From NCBI RefSeq assembly GCF_902497875.1, contig NZ_CABVHY010000012.1:124001-188000 (forward strand): a stretch of DNA of 64,000 bases. Reading direction: 5' to 3'. Position numbers and translations under genes: made by a program. Shown in pieces: positions 34,952 through 42,978 of this stretch (the stretch's first letter is position 1; each line of letters opens with the position of its first letter). This DNA is from Pseudomonas fluorescens (GTDB lineage Bacteria > Pseudomonadota > Gammaproteobacteria > Pseudomonadales > Pseudomonadaceae). Below the pieces are notes generated by a model. That model made no database searches and had not been told where the DNA came from. It worked only from the letters and a program-made list of their open reading frames with translations.

Positions 34952-35707
34952 TCACCTCGACTGAATAAGACTCAACCGCTCGCCCACCACCATTTCGGTA
35001 ATCCAGCCCACCAGGATCGAGGTATAGGCCTGCTGCGAAACCGGATCGCTCAGCGCATGATCGGCGCCGTCAATAATCCGGTGGGTCAGCGAGTGGGTCT
35101 GCTGACAGGCCGCGCGATAACTCATGATGGTGGCGTGGGGGATATGTTCATCGTGTTCGGACTCAACGATCAGCACGTCCCCGGTAAACTCGGCACAGGC
35201 GTGCAGCGCACGGTTGCTGCCAGCCTGCACCCGGCTGCTGCGGTAATCGAACAAGTCGGCTTTATCCAGGTCACGCTTGGGTGTGAGCCACAGGTCATCG
35301 CGATACAGCGCCGGCACCCTCAATGCCAGCCAGCGTACCGGGCGCAACGAGGTGAGGATGCTTGCCAGGTAACCCCCGTAGCTGGTTCCCACCACGGCAA
35401 CCGCCGAGGTGTCGATAGCTGGATGAGCGAGCAGGCGGTCGTAGGCCGCAAGCAAGTCGCGCAGATTGTCTTCACGGGTTACCTGCGACAGTGCAATGCC
35501 GTGGCCTGCATGGCCGCGCAGGTCGAATGTCAGACACACACAACCCAACCCGGCAATGCCTTTGGCCCGTTCCAGGTCGCGCTCCTGGCTGCCGCCCCAA
35601 CCGTGCACGAACAATACGCCCGGGACTTTCGATTTGGGACTGAGAAAGGTCCCGGTCATCTGCTCATGGTCGATCTCGATCTGAATCGTTTCGCTTCTAG
35701 CCGTCAT
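34952..35707 (-). CDS. Alpha/beta hydrolase (dienelactone hydrolase-like)
   Basis: 251 aa. VLFVHGWGGSQERDLERAKG holds the oxyanion loop, CLTFDLRGHAGHG is typical, and the nucleophile Ser is in VVGTSYGGYLAS. Acid is in LIVESEHDEHIPH and base in IIDGADHALSD. The start overlaps the end of the DUF3182 gene by 11 bases, so the two form an operon. Substrate unknown. Confidence 0.9.
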   Translation of the reverse strand: MTARSETIQIEIDHEQMTGTFLSPKSKVPGVLFVHGWGGSQERDLERAKGIAGLGCVCLTFDLRGHAGHGIALSQVTREDNLRDLLAAYDRLLAHPAIDTSAVAVVGTSYGGYLASILTSLRPVRWLALRVPALYRDDLWLTPKRDLDKADLFDYRSSRVQAGSNRALHACAEFTGDVLIVESEHDEHIPHATIMSYRAACQQTHSLTHRIIDGADHALSDPVSQQAYTSILVGWITEMVVGERLSLIQSR

Positions 35708-36806
35708 AGGATTTGACCGTTACGTACTTGAGAAGAAAATCGCTGCTTTCAGCCGGGCCACGGAACACTTCGATGGCAGCCGCCGGTAATGCCTGTTGAG
35801 TATAGGTTTCCACCGAGGACACGCGGATTGCGCGCATTCCCGGGTCGTTGACGAACGCTTGCAGCGCCGCCACTTCCGCACTGCTGGCACCGCCCATGCG
35901 CCACGACTGTTCCAGCACCCCGCTGCGCTGCTGGCCGTCGGTATCCAGACCCTGGGCGATGTCGTAATTGCGCCGCGAGGCGAAGAATGCCGGATAGGCC
36001 TCATTCGCCGCGGCATCGAATACCTGGGCCTGGCGGATGGCCAGACGCACGTCATCCGGCAACTCGAGGGCGAGCAACTCATCGTAGCCGCCCTGCACTA
36101 CCAGCAGGTCCGAACCACCGTAGACCTTTTCGCCAACGCCGTCTTCCGTCAGGTACTGCTCGCCACAGTAGCTCAGGCGTTTGCCGGCGATAGCGGTCTG
36201 GCCAACGCTGTGGGTCATGACGTTTTGCAAATCCTGCTCGAGCACCACGCCTTCGCTGAACAGCTTGGCGGCTTCCGGCCGGGCAATGATTTCATCGAAT
36301 TGATCGAGGCTGTTGATCACTTTCTGCCCCCGACCGGCACAGCCGTGAATCGGTTTCATCCGGATCGGCCCGCTGTAGAGCAGGTGGGTTGCCGCCGGCC
36401 GGGCATCTCTCAACGAAAAAACGCTAACGCCGTCCAGTACCACAGTGCGAACTCGTTCGCAAAACAGCGGCGCCCAGCCTTCAGGCGCCACTGCCTCTTT
36501 GTTCAACAGGCCATGGGTAATGGCTTTGGTACAGATAAAGTCGTACTCGACGTAACCACCCCACAAGTCTTCCGGGCCCTTGATCCCGAGTTGCCGTGCG
36601 TCTTGCGCGCCGACAATGGTTTGCGTGGGCAGCAGATAGAGGTCGCGAGAGGCGTGACGTTCGGCGTCATAACTGCCACCGAACTTGAGTCCGAGAATCT
36701 GCGCCAACCAGCGAGCCAGCGCACGGTTGGTTTCGACTTCATGCAACGGCGCCTGCGGGCGGACCGAATGGGCGACCACCAGTTTCTTTCGTTGTGCCGG
36801 GGTCAT
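35697..36806 (-). CDS. DUF3182 family protein, ATP-grasp-like
   Basis: 369 aa. The N-terminal part has LYLLPTQTIVGAQDARQLGI. The middle (MKPIHGCAGRGQKVINSLDQ, LFSEGVVLEQDL) resembles the phosphate-binding loop and substrate edge of ATP-grasp enzymes. The end carries SSVETYTQQALPAAAIEVF. The family is common in Pseudomonas, with no known reaction. Co-transcribed with the hydrolase downstream. ATP-grasp relation is my reading of motifs. Confidence 0.75.
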   Translation of the reverse strand: MTPAQRKKLVVAHSVRPQAPLHEVETNRALARWLAQILGLKFGGSYDAERHASRDLYLLPTQTIVGAQDARQLGIKGPEDLWGGYVEYDFICTKAITHGLLNKEAVAPEGWAPLFCERVRTVVLDGVSVFSLRDARPAATHLLYSGPIRMKPIHGCAGRGQKVINSLDQFDEIIARPEAAKLFSEGVVLEQDLQNVMTHSVGQTAIAGKRLSYCGEQYLTEDGVGEKVYGGSDLLVVQGGYDELLALELPDDVRLAIRQAQVFDAAANEAYPAFFASRRNYDIAQGLDTDGQQRSGVLEQSWRMGGASSAEVAALQAFVNDPGMRAIRVSSVETYTQQALPAAAIEVFRGPAESSDFLLKYVTVKSYDG

Positions 36807-36936
36807 GCGTCCCCCTTGGCCATGCGCGTAATGGGTGTCCTGGGATAGGTGCAGGGATCAGGCCAACAATCCAGTCGAGATCAGGCTCCACTGATCAGAG
36901 GTCTGCCGGCACCGATACTGGCATTTGGCCTGACGT

Positions 36937-36979
36937 ATTTTGCACGACCGCTCCGGCCGGCAACGCATTTTGCACGACC
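36937..36979. repeat. Direct repeat ATTTTGCACGACC, 30-base period
   Basis: Two identical 13-base copies at 36937-36949 and 36967-36979, just past the 3' end of the GlxA-type regulator. About three helical turns apart. The rest of 36807-36985 shows nothing clear. Confidence 0.6.
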
Positions 36980-36985
36980 AAGGAT

Positions 36986-37984
36986 TCAACCCCGCACGGC
37001 CATCGCGGGTGCCGTGATGCCGAACCGGCTTCGGTAATCACTGGGAGCAAGCCCGGTGATTTTCTTGAACGTCGCGCGAAAAGCACTCGGGTCCTGATAG
37101 CCGACGGTCCAGGCAATATGGTCGATGGTGTCGTGGGTGAATTCGAGCATTTCCCTGGCCTTGCCGACCCGCAGATGCTGACAGTACTCGGTGGGTTTCA
37201 GGCCGGTCGCTGTCCGAAAGCGCCGCAGGAAAGTACGCTCCTCCAGCCCGGCCTGCTGCGCCATGCTGCTCAGGGACACCTCGATCGCACCCTTGGCCTG
37301 CAGCCAGTGCTGAACCTTCAGAATAGCGGCGTCGCCATGGCCGAGAATCGGTGAAAAATTGCTGCCACACTGACTCGCGCTGTCGCTGTGTTCGACCACC
37401 AAAAAGCGCGCGGTACTGCTGGCGATACTCGGCCCGAGCAGCCGATCGACCAGCCGCAAACCCAGCTCGGACCAGGCCATGAGCCCGGCGGTGGTGATCA
37501 GGTCGCCGTCGTCGACTATGGGTTTGTCGGCATTGAGTTTGACCGCCGGGTAACGCTCGGCGAATTTTTTCGCCGAGGTCCAGTGGGTGGTCGCGCCGCG
37601 GCCATCGAGCAGACCGCTTTGCGCCAACAGAATCGAGCCCACGCACACGCCACCCAAGGTCGCACCGCCGGCATGTTGCTGGCGAATCCAGCGCATCAGC
37701 GCGAGTGGCGCCAGATCGTCGGAAAAGCCACCGATCGACGGCGGAATCAGCACCGCCACCAGCGCCCCCTCAGGGCCGGGATGGCTGTCAAATACTCGCA
37801 CGGGCACCTCATCGCCATCGGCCCGCCAATGACTGACCCGCAGTATCGGTAACCGCGCCGTCCGGTGCTCATCAGCAATGCGGTTGGCCACCCCGAACAG
37901 GTCGGTCAAACCGTGCACCGCCGCCATCTGCGCCCCGGGATAGATCAGCACGCCGAGTTCGGCGACTGCGCGTTCCACGCCCAT
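36986..37984 (-). CDS. GlxA family AraC-type transcriptional regulator
   Basis: 332 aa from ATG 37984 (MGVERAVAELGVL). The N-terminal DJ-1/PfpI-like domain includes GGVCVGSILLAQSGLLDGRG with the conserved Cys. The C-terminal AraC double helix-turn-helix has AQQAGLEERTFLRRFRTATG and IAWTVGYQDPSAFRATFKKI. It is divergent from the isochorismatase and haloperoxidase genes across a ~100-base gap, so it probably controls them. Inducer unknown. Confidence 0.93.
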   Translation of the reverse strand: MGVERAVAELGVLIYPGAQMAAVHGLTDLFGVANRIADEHRTARLPILRVSHWRADGDEVPVRVFDSHPGPEGALVAVLIPPSIGGFSDDLAPLALMRWIRQQHAGGATLGGVCVGSILLAQSGLLDGRGATTHWTSAKKFAERYPAVKLNADKPIVDDGDLITTAGLMAWSELGLRLVDRLLGPSIASSTARFLVVEHSDSASQCGSNFSPILGHGDAAILKVQHWLQAKGAIEVSLSSMAQQAGLEERTFLRRFRTATGLKPTEYCQHLRVGKAREMLEFTHDTIDHIAWTVGYQDPSAFRATFKKITGLAPSDYRSRFGITAPAMAVRG

Positions 37985-38086
37985 TGTCAGTTTTCCCCTC
38001 TCTATTGTCGGTGCGGCCAATCCTCGGACGCCCGGTCAGACCCAATACTTGATGCCACACCCAAGACACACTTCAAGGAAAAAGAC

Positions 38087-38641
38087 ATGGCCAAGCAAGC
38101 ACTCATCGTAGTCGATATCCAGAACGACTACTTCCCCCAAGGCAAGTGGCCACTGGTTGGTGTCGAAGCCGCTGCGGACAATGCCGCACGGCTGATTCAG
38201 GCTTTTCGCGAGGCCGGTGAGCCGGTGGTGCACATCCGTCACGAATTCACTTCCGACACGGCGCCTTTCTTCACGCCGGGCTCTGAAGGCGCGCACTTGC
38301 ACCCTGAAGTCATCAATCGCGCCGACGAACCGGTGGTGCTCAAACACTTCGTCAACTCATTTCGCGAAACCGAACTACAGTCAATTCTCGACCAGCAGGG
38401 CATCGAGCAGCTGGTGATCGTCGGCAACATGAGCCACATGTGCGTCGACGCTATCACTCGCGCTGCGGCCGACCTTGGCTACCCGGTCACGGTGATCCAC
38501 GACGCCTGTGCCTCCCGCGATCTTGAGTTCAACGGTCTGGTTGTTCCGGCCGCCCACGTACACGCCGCCTTCATGTCGGCCCTGGGTTTTGCCTATGCAA
38601 GCGTGGTGTCCACCACCGATTTCCTGACTGCCAGCCACTGA
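38087..38641 (+). CDS. Cysteine hydrolase, isochorismatase-like
   Basis: 184 aa from ATG 38087 with AAGGA upstream. Catalytic triad visible: Asp in [11 protein letters not shown], Lys in [10 protein letters not shown], Cys in [20 protein letters not shown], plus the cis-peptide region. Such enzymes cleave amides, ureas or isochorismate. Pairs with the downstream hydrolase and the divergent GlxA-type regulator. Substrate unknown. Confidence 0.93.
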   Translation: MAKQALIVVDIQNDYFPQGKWPLVGVEAAADNAARLIQAFREAGEPVVHIRHEFTSDTAPFFTPGSEGAHLHPEVINRADEPVVLKHFVNSFRETELQSILDQQGIEQLVIVGNMSHMCVDAITRAAADLGYPVTVIHDACASRDLEFNGLVVPAAHVHAAFMSALGFAYASVVSTTDFLTASH

Positions 38642-38666
38642 CGCAAACTCATTGGAGACTCCTGAC

Positions 38667-39491
38667 ATGGCAACGCTTACGACTCGCGAAGGCAATACCC
38701 TTTATTACAAGGATTGGGGCAGCGGACAACCGGTAGTGTTCAGCCACGGCTGGCCGCTGAGCGCCGACAGTTGGGAATCGCAAATGCTGTATTTCGCGGA
38801 TAACGGCTACCGGGCCATCGCCCACGACCGGCGCGGTCACGGACGCTCCAGCCAGCCGTGGGACGGCAACGACATGGATCACTACGCCGACGATCTGGCC
38901 GAGCTGATCGAACACCTGGACCTCAAGGAGGTAATCCTCTTCGGCTTCTCCACCGGCGGCGGCGAAGTCGCCCGCTACATCGGTCGCCACGGCACCGGAC
39001 GCCTGGCCAAGGCCGGACTGATCAGCGCCGTGCCACCGCTGATGCTGAAAACCGACAGCAACCCCAAAGGCTTGCCTATCGAAGTTTTCGACGGCATCCG
39101 CGCCGGCTCCATCGCCGATCGCTCGCAACTCTACAAAGACATCGCCAGCGGGCCGTTCTTCGGCTTCAACCGCCCCGGCGCCAAAGCCTCCCAGGGCTTG
39201 ATCGACTCGTTCTGGATGCAAGGCATGCTGGGCGGGCACAAGAACACCCTGGACAGCATCAAGGCCTTCTCGGAAACCGACTTTCGCGAGGATTTGAAGA
39301 AATTCGACGTCCCGACTTTGATCATCCATGGCGACGATGACCAGATAGTGCCGATTCAGGCGGCCGGACTGGAAAGCGCCAGGCTGATCGAACACGCCAA
39401 GCTGATCGTCTACCCCGGCGCGCCCCATGGGTTGACGGATACCCACAAGGAAAAGGTCAACGTCGACATGCTGGCGTTTGCCAAGAGCTGA
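38667..39491 (+). CDS. Alpha/beta hydrolase, cofactor-free haloperoxidase/esterase type
   Basis: 274 aa from ATG 38667 with GGAG upstream. [38 protein letters not shown], nucleophile Ser in [19 protein letters not shown], acid in [10 protein letters not shown] and base His in [13 protein letters not shown]. This is the non-heme chloroperoxidase/arylesterase pattern. It lies 25 bases after the isochorismatase gene, so one operon, closed by the terminator at 39511. Confidence 0.93.
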   Translation: MATLTTREGNTLYYKDWGSGQPVVFSHGWPLSADSWESQMLYFADNGYRAIAHDRRGHGRSSQPWDGNDMDHYADDLAELIEHLDLKEVILFGFSTGGGEVARYIGRHGTGRLAKAGLISAVPPLMLKTDSNPKGLPIEVFDGIRAGSIADRSQLYKDIASGPFFGFNRPGAKASQGLIDSFWMQGMLGGHKNTLDSIKAFSETDFREDLKKFDVPTLIIHGDDDQIVPIQAAGLESARLIEHAKLIVYPGAPHGLTDTHKEKVNVDMLAFAKS

Positions 39492-39510
39492 TAGAAGCGC
39501 CGGAAACCAG

Positions 39511-39546
39511 AAGGCCCGTAGCGTTTGAGCGCTATGGGCCTTTTGT
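39511..39546 (+). terminator. Terminator of the hydrolase operon
   Basis: Stem AAGGCCCGTAGCG / CGCTATGGGCCTT with one mismatch, loop TTTGAG region, then TTTTG. Confidence 0.88.
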
Positions 39547-39578
39547 TTGCCGTGGAGAAATCTACGGCTTGGAAGAGC

Positions 39579-40025
39579 CTACGGTTTCTTGAGCAGACGA
39601 TTGTCCAATTTGAAGATCTCACCGGTCAGAACTGCCTTCGCCGAGTCCATGTGCATGGGATTGTAAAGGTAGTTTTGAGTATGCGGCATGATGGCGCTTG
39701 GGATCGGCATCAGAAGTGCCGCTGCAGTCTTGAGAAACCCATCACCCAGGCCCTTGGTGTGACGAAGATCATTTGCCCAATCCGTCTTGAGTTGAGGTGC
39801 TATGGCAATGCTGATGTTGTCCGGGATCTCCACCTTGAGCAGCTGCAGCGTTTCAGGGAAGTCTTCCTGATCCACCTCAAGGTGGACCAGGATTTCAAGC
39901 ATGGCCCCGGCAGGTGTCCCTGCGAGATAAACGACAGGCCTGCCGGCAGTATGCCACCGTCCACTGGCAAGCAGGCCTCCACGCCCTGTCAGATCAGCGA
40001 ACGCGCTTATCCGCCAGAAAATCAA
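39579..40025 (-). CDS. RES-domain toxin (NAD-degrading family)
   Basis: 148 aa with a TTG start (40025) that overlaps the antitoxin stop by 4 bases (TTGA). MIFWRISAFADLTGRGG then SGRWHTAGRPVVYLAGTPAG and EILVHLEV are the Arg, Tyr and Glu motifs of RES toxins, which act as NAD+ phosphorylases or glycohydrolases and stall growth. Full length for the family, so probably active. Pairs with the Xre/ParS-type antitoxin just upstream. Confidence 0.93.
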   Translation of the reverse strand: MIFWRISAFADLTGRGGLLASGRWHTAGRPVVYLAGTPAGAMLEILVHLEVDQEDFPETLQLLKVEIPDNISIAIAPQLKTDWANDLRHTKGLGDGFLKTAAALLMPIPSAIMPHTQNYLYNPMHMDSAKAVLTGEIFKLDNRLLKKP

Positions 40026-40471
40026 AAGGTAAAACCTTCTGCCAGTTGAATGAGCATCTCCTCGACCTGACGGGTACCCTGAATGGTCGAAAGCATCGCC
40101 ATTGGGCTTTTGCCTGAGAAACGATCTTTGGGTTTCGATAACCAGCGCTTGGCCTTTTCATCGTTTCCAAACAGAGCGTCGGCCATGGCGGTGATATGCG
40201 CTGCCCGGAACAGCCGATCACTCTCGTCGACCGTCAGCTTCTGGTCTTTGGCAATCCGTGTCTTCAGCGTTTTGAGGGGGATGATTTGATCACGTTCCAA
40301 GGGCGTCACATCGCCTTGGTCGCAGAGTTTCATCAGTCGATCGGCCGCGAAACCAAACTGGATTATTTCGTGAATTTCCAGCTCGCTGGCATCGGTCGGA
40401 ATCTGCAGGAGGGACTCCAGGCGGATTCGGTATGCAGCGTAGGCAGGCTCTCGCATCACTTCAGCTAACAT
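40022..40471 (-). CDS. Xre/MbcA/ParS-type antitoxin (DUF2384)
   Basis: 149 aa from ATG 40471, chosen over two upstream ATGs because GGAGG lies 6 bases before it and the others lie in the operator. The N-terminal helical DNA-binding part contains FGFAADRLMKLCDQGDVTPL. The C-terminal toxin-binding DUF2384 includes HITAMADALFGNDEKAKRWL and FSGKSPMAMLSTIQGTRQVE. It neutralises the RES toxin and should repress the operon through the inverted repeat at 40492. Confidence 0.93.
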   Translation of the reverse strand: MLAEVMREPAYAAYRIRLESLLQIPTDASELEIHEIIQFGFAADRLMKLCDQGDVTPLERDQIIPLKTLKTRIAKDQKLTVDESDRLFRAAHITAMADALFGNDEKAKRWLSKPKDRFSGKSPMAMLSTIQGTRQVEEMLIQLAEGFTF

Positions 40472-40491
40472 TCGGCACCTCCATTGATCCG

Positions 40492-40520
40492 GCATTTGCC
40501 ATACAGTATCCGGCAAACGC
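40492..40520 (-). promoter_or_regulatory. Inverted-repeat operator of the RES/Xre operon
   Basis: GCATTTGCC and GGCAAACGC (8 of 9 positions symmetric) flank an 11-base core with ATACAGTATCC. It sits 21-49 bases upstream of the antitoxin ATG, right for autoregulation by the antitoxin. Confidence 0.65.
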
Positions 40521-40658
40521 CGGGCAATGGGAAGTATCTGTTATCCGCGGTCAAGAAAGCTCACCATGAGCTCCGCGAAGGCAGGGAACTTCTATCCGAA
40601 CAGTGGCTGGGATGGCCTCGGACGTTGCCGAAAGCGATGGCACTTGGCTTTAAAATAC

Positions 40659-40686
40659 AAAACGCCCGATGCAGTGCATCGGGCGT
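40659..40686. terminator. Strong hairpin upstream of the RES/Xre operon
   Basis: Near-perfect 13-14 bp stem AACGCCCGATGCA / TGCATCGGGCGTT with A run left and T run right; terminator-like in both directions. It has no obvious gene in front of it, so a gene may have been lost here. The rest of 40521-40953 has no supported ORF. Confidence 0.7.
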
Positions 40687-40953
40687 TTGGGTAAAACTGC
40701 CTTCGCAGCGGATGCCATGATCCGTTGGCCTATCTGAATCGCCTTTGCTCAAAGAATTGGCTCGCCAACTGGCCGGATCTAAAGATTCTCGCGACAGACT
40801 GAAGCACTCGCCATACCCGCGTTGAGTCAGTCGCACCCCGGTCATGTAAACGCTCGTTAAATGTTTCTTCGAAACCAGTAGCATCTGCGTTTGCGCAGTA
40901 CAGTCAAGCGTGAAGACTTGTGACATGCCTCCAATAAAAATGGATACGATCAA

Positions 40954-42645
40954 GTGAATTTTAAAAGCATCAAAATCCGAATTGTCGCGCTCGGTGTCAC
41001 GCTGCTCATGATCGGCATGTTGGTGCGCAATTTCGTAGCGCTACCGCTATTTCAGGAGCATGTGCATGAGCTGGTCGCCAGTCAGCAAATGTCCATCGCG
41101 ACTTACGTCGCACGCGACATCGACCAGAGCATCAGCTCGCGCCTGACCCTGATCGACCGCTTTGCCGGCGAATTGCCGCCGGCATTGGCCGGGCAACCGC
41201 AACAATTGCAAGCCTGGATCGAGGGCCGACAGCAAGCCAACCCGCTGTTCAACGGCGGTCTTCTGGCAGTACGGCCAGACGGGAATGGCCTGCTCGCAGA
41301 GTATTCAGTCGCGCCCGGTCAGTGGCCGCTCGACTTTGCGGCGACGGACTGGTTCCGTGCCGCTTTACGCGCGGATACACCGGTCATCGGCAGGCCTTCG
41401 CGCGAACACATGAACGGCGATCCAACGATTGTTTTCGCGGCACCGGTGCGCGATGGCGCCGGCGGCGTCGTAGCGGTGCTGGCCGGCGTTGCGCGGCTCA
41501 ACACGCCGGGCTTTCTCGACCGCATGCAGCTGACGCGACTGGGCGAAACCGGTGATTTCCTGCTGATTGCGCCCGAGGACCATCTGTTTGTCGCGTCAAG
41601 CGACTTGGCCATGAGCCTCCAGCCGACGCCGCCACCTGGGGGCAACCTACTGCTCGATCGTGCAATGTCCGGTTATCGCGGCAGCGGCGTCGCGGTGAAC
41701 GCCCAAGGCGTGGAAGAACTTGCCTCGATTGTGACTGTGCCCAGCAGCAACTGGTTTCTGGTTGCGCGCATCTCGGCCGAGGAGGCATATCGTCCGATCG
41801 AGGCGGTACGCGGTTTCATGTTCAAGGCCAGTGCGGCCTTTCTGATCGCGCTCGTCGCGATCCTGTTAATTGCGCTGCCGCGCATCCTGCGCCCGCTCAC
41901 CGATGCTGCACATGCAATACGGGACATGGCTGATGGCAGGAGCAAGCTGGTAGCGCTGCCGATCGTCAACGTGGACGAGGTCGGCGAGTTGGTGAAAGGC
42001 TTCAACTATCTGGTCGAGAGACTGCACAAGGAAGAAGCGGCGCGCGAGGCCAGCGAGGCTCGACTGAAGTTCTTGGCGCATCACGACTCGCTGACCGGGT
42101 TGTACAACCGGGCAATGCTGGAAGACCGTCTGGAACATGCGCTGGCACGGGTCGAGCGCGACGGATCGAAAATCGCATTGCTGTTTTGCGACCTGGATGG
42201 CTTCAAAGCGATCAACGATCAGTATGGACATCCCGCCGGCGATGCGGTGCTGCGTCAGGTCGCCCATCGCTTGAGCGACGGACGCCGCCAGGTTGATACG
42301 GTGGCACGCTTGGGCGGCGACGAATTCGTCATCCTGCTGACTGGGCTCACCGATGTACGCACTGCCGCGAACGTCGTTGCCCAGCAATGCCTGACGGCGG
42401 TCAGCGAACCGTTCGAATTTGCGGGGAGAAAGCTTGCACTCGGCATGTCGATCGGCATTGCGGCACACGCCGGGCGTGCGGTTACAGCGTCATATCTGAT
42501 CGCACAGGCCGATATTGCGATGTATCAGGCCAAGCACACAGGTAAGGGAAATATTTTCTTTATGGAGGAAGTCGGCGTCGTCGACTACGGACACCAGGCC
42601 GCAAGTCATGTGGCGATGCAGCCTGCGCAATTCAATCCGGAATGA
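40954..42645 (+). CDS. Membrane diguanylate cyclase with dCache sensor
   Basis: 563 aa with a GTG start and a weak ribosome site. TM1 at ~8-28, a periplasmic dCache-like sensor (~40-285, with GNGLLAEYSVAPGQWPLDFA and EELASIVTVPSSNWFLVARI), TM2 at ~293-312, HAMP, then a GGDEF domain at ~370-530 (HHDSLTGLYNRAMLEDRLEH and ARLGGDEFVILL). The intact GGDEF site predicts c-di-GMP synthesis. No EAL domain. Lies at the left edge of a block of genes foreign in feel; may or may not act with the lipoprotein operon downstream. Confidence 0.92.
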   Translation: MNFKSIKIRIVALGVTLLMIGMLVRNFVALPLFQEHVHELVASQQMSIATYVARDIDQSISSRLTLIDRFAGELPPALAGQPQQLQAWIEGRQQANPLFNGGLLAVRPDGNGLLAEYSVAPGQWPLDFAATDWFRAALRADTPVIGRPSREHMNGDPTIVFAAPVRDGAGGVVAVLAGVARLNTPGFLDRMQLTRLGETGDFLLIAPEDHLFVASSDLAMSLQPTPPPGGNLLLDRAMSGYRGSGVAVNAQGVEELASIVTVPSSNWFLVARISAEEAYRPIEAVRGFMFKASAAFLIALVAILLIALPRILRPLTDAAHAIRDMADGRSKLVALPIVNVDEVGELVKGFNYLVERLHKEEAAREASEARLKFLAHHDSLTGLYNRAMLEDRLEHALARVERDGSKIALLFCDLDGFKAINDQYGHPAGDAVLRQVAHRLSDGRRQVDTVARLGGDEFVILLTGLTDVRTAANVVAQQCLTAVSEPFEFAGRKLALGMSIGIAAHAGRAVTASYLIAQADIAMYQAKHTGKGNIFFMEEVGVVDYGHQAASHVAMQPAQFNPE

Positions 42646-42753
42646 CATGGGTCCCCTCTACGGATACGAGAAAAGCGCGACGTTGGGCTAATCGCCGCCA
42701 CAAGTCGCTCGGACAGTGGGACAAATAACCTCGCACTAAAGAAACCGTGGTCT

Positions 42754-42840
42754 GTGTGCGCCAGTACACACTGGCAAGAGGTAGTCGGTGCAAGTCCGAT
42801 ACAAGAACGAAGTGGCGAATCATCTTGGCCTCCGAGTCAT
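42754..42840 (+). mobile_element. Possible 5' fragment of a group II intron
   Basis: GTGTGCGCCAGTACACACTG is followed by GGCAAGAGGTAGTCGGTGCA and AGTCCGATAC. The GUGYG start and the GGTGCAAGTCC motif resemble group II intron 5' ends. No reverse transcriptase gene or domain V was found between here and 42978, so it would be a truncated leftover. The gap 42646-42978 holds nothing else I can support. Confidence 0.3.
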
Positions 42841-42978
42841 GCACACCAAAAAACCTCCGGAATTCCCGGGGCGGTACATAATGAAAAGCTGCGACGTAGA
42901 AACTAATGTTCGTAGTAGCCACGGATTACGTAGGCAGGGCAGCGAAGATTGGTAAAGCTCAGTTGATGAGGTTACGCG

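Noticed and set aside
38649..39446. 265-aa ORF on the - strand opposite the haloperoxidase-like gene
   Set aside because: The + strand gene has a full catalytic triad and ribosome site; the opposite frame is compositional.
40484..40720. 78-aa ORF between the TA pair and the cyclase
   Set aside because: Crosses the RES/Xre operator and a terminator hairpin; no family pattern.
42770..42810. GGTGCAAGTCC as a cobalamin riboswitch
   Set aside because: Other conserved boxes of the riboswitch are missing and no B12-related gene follows.
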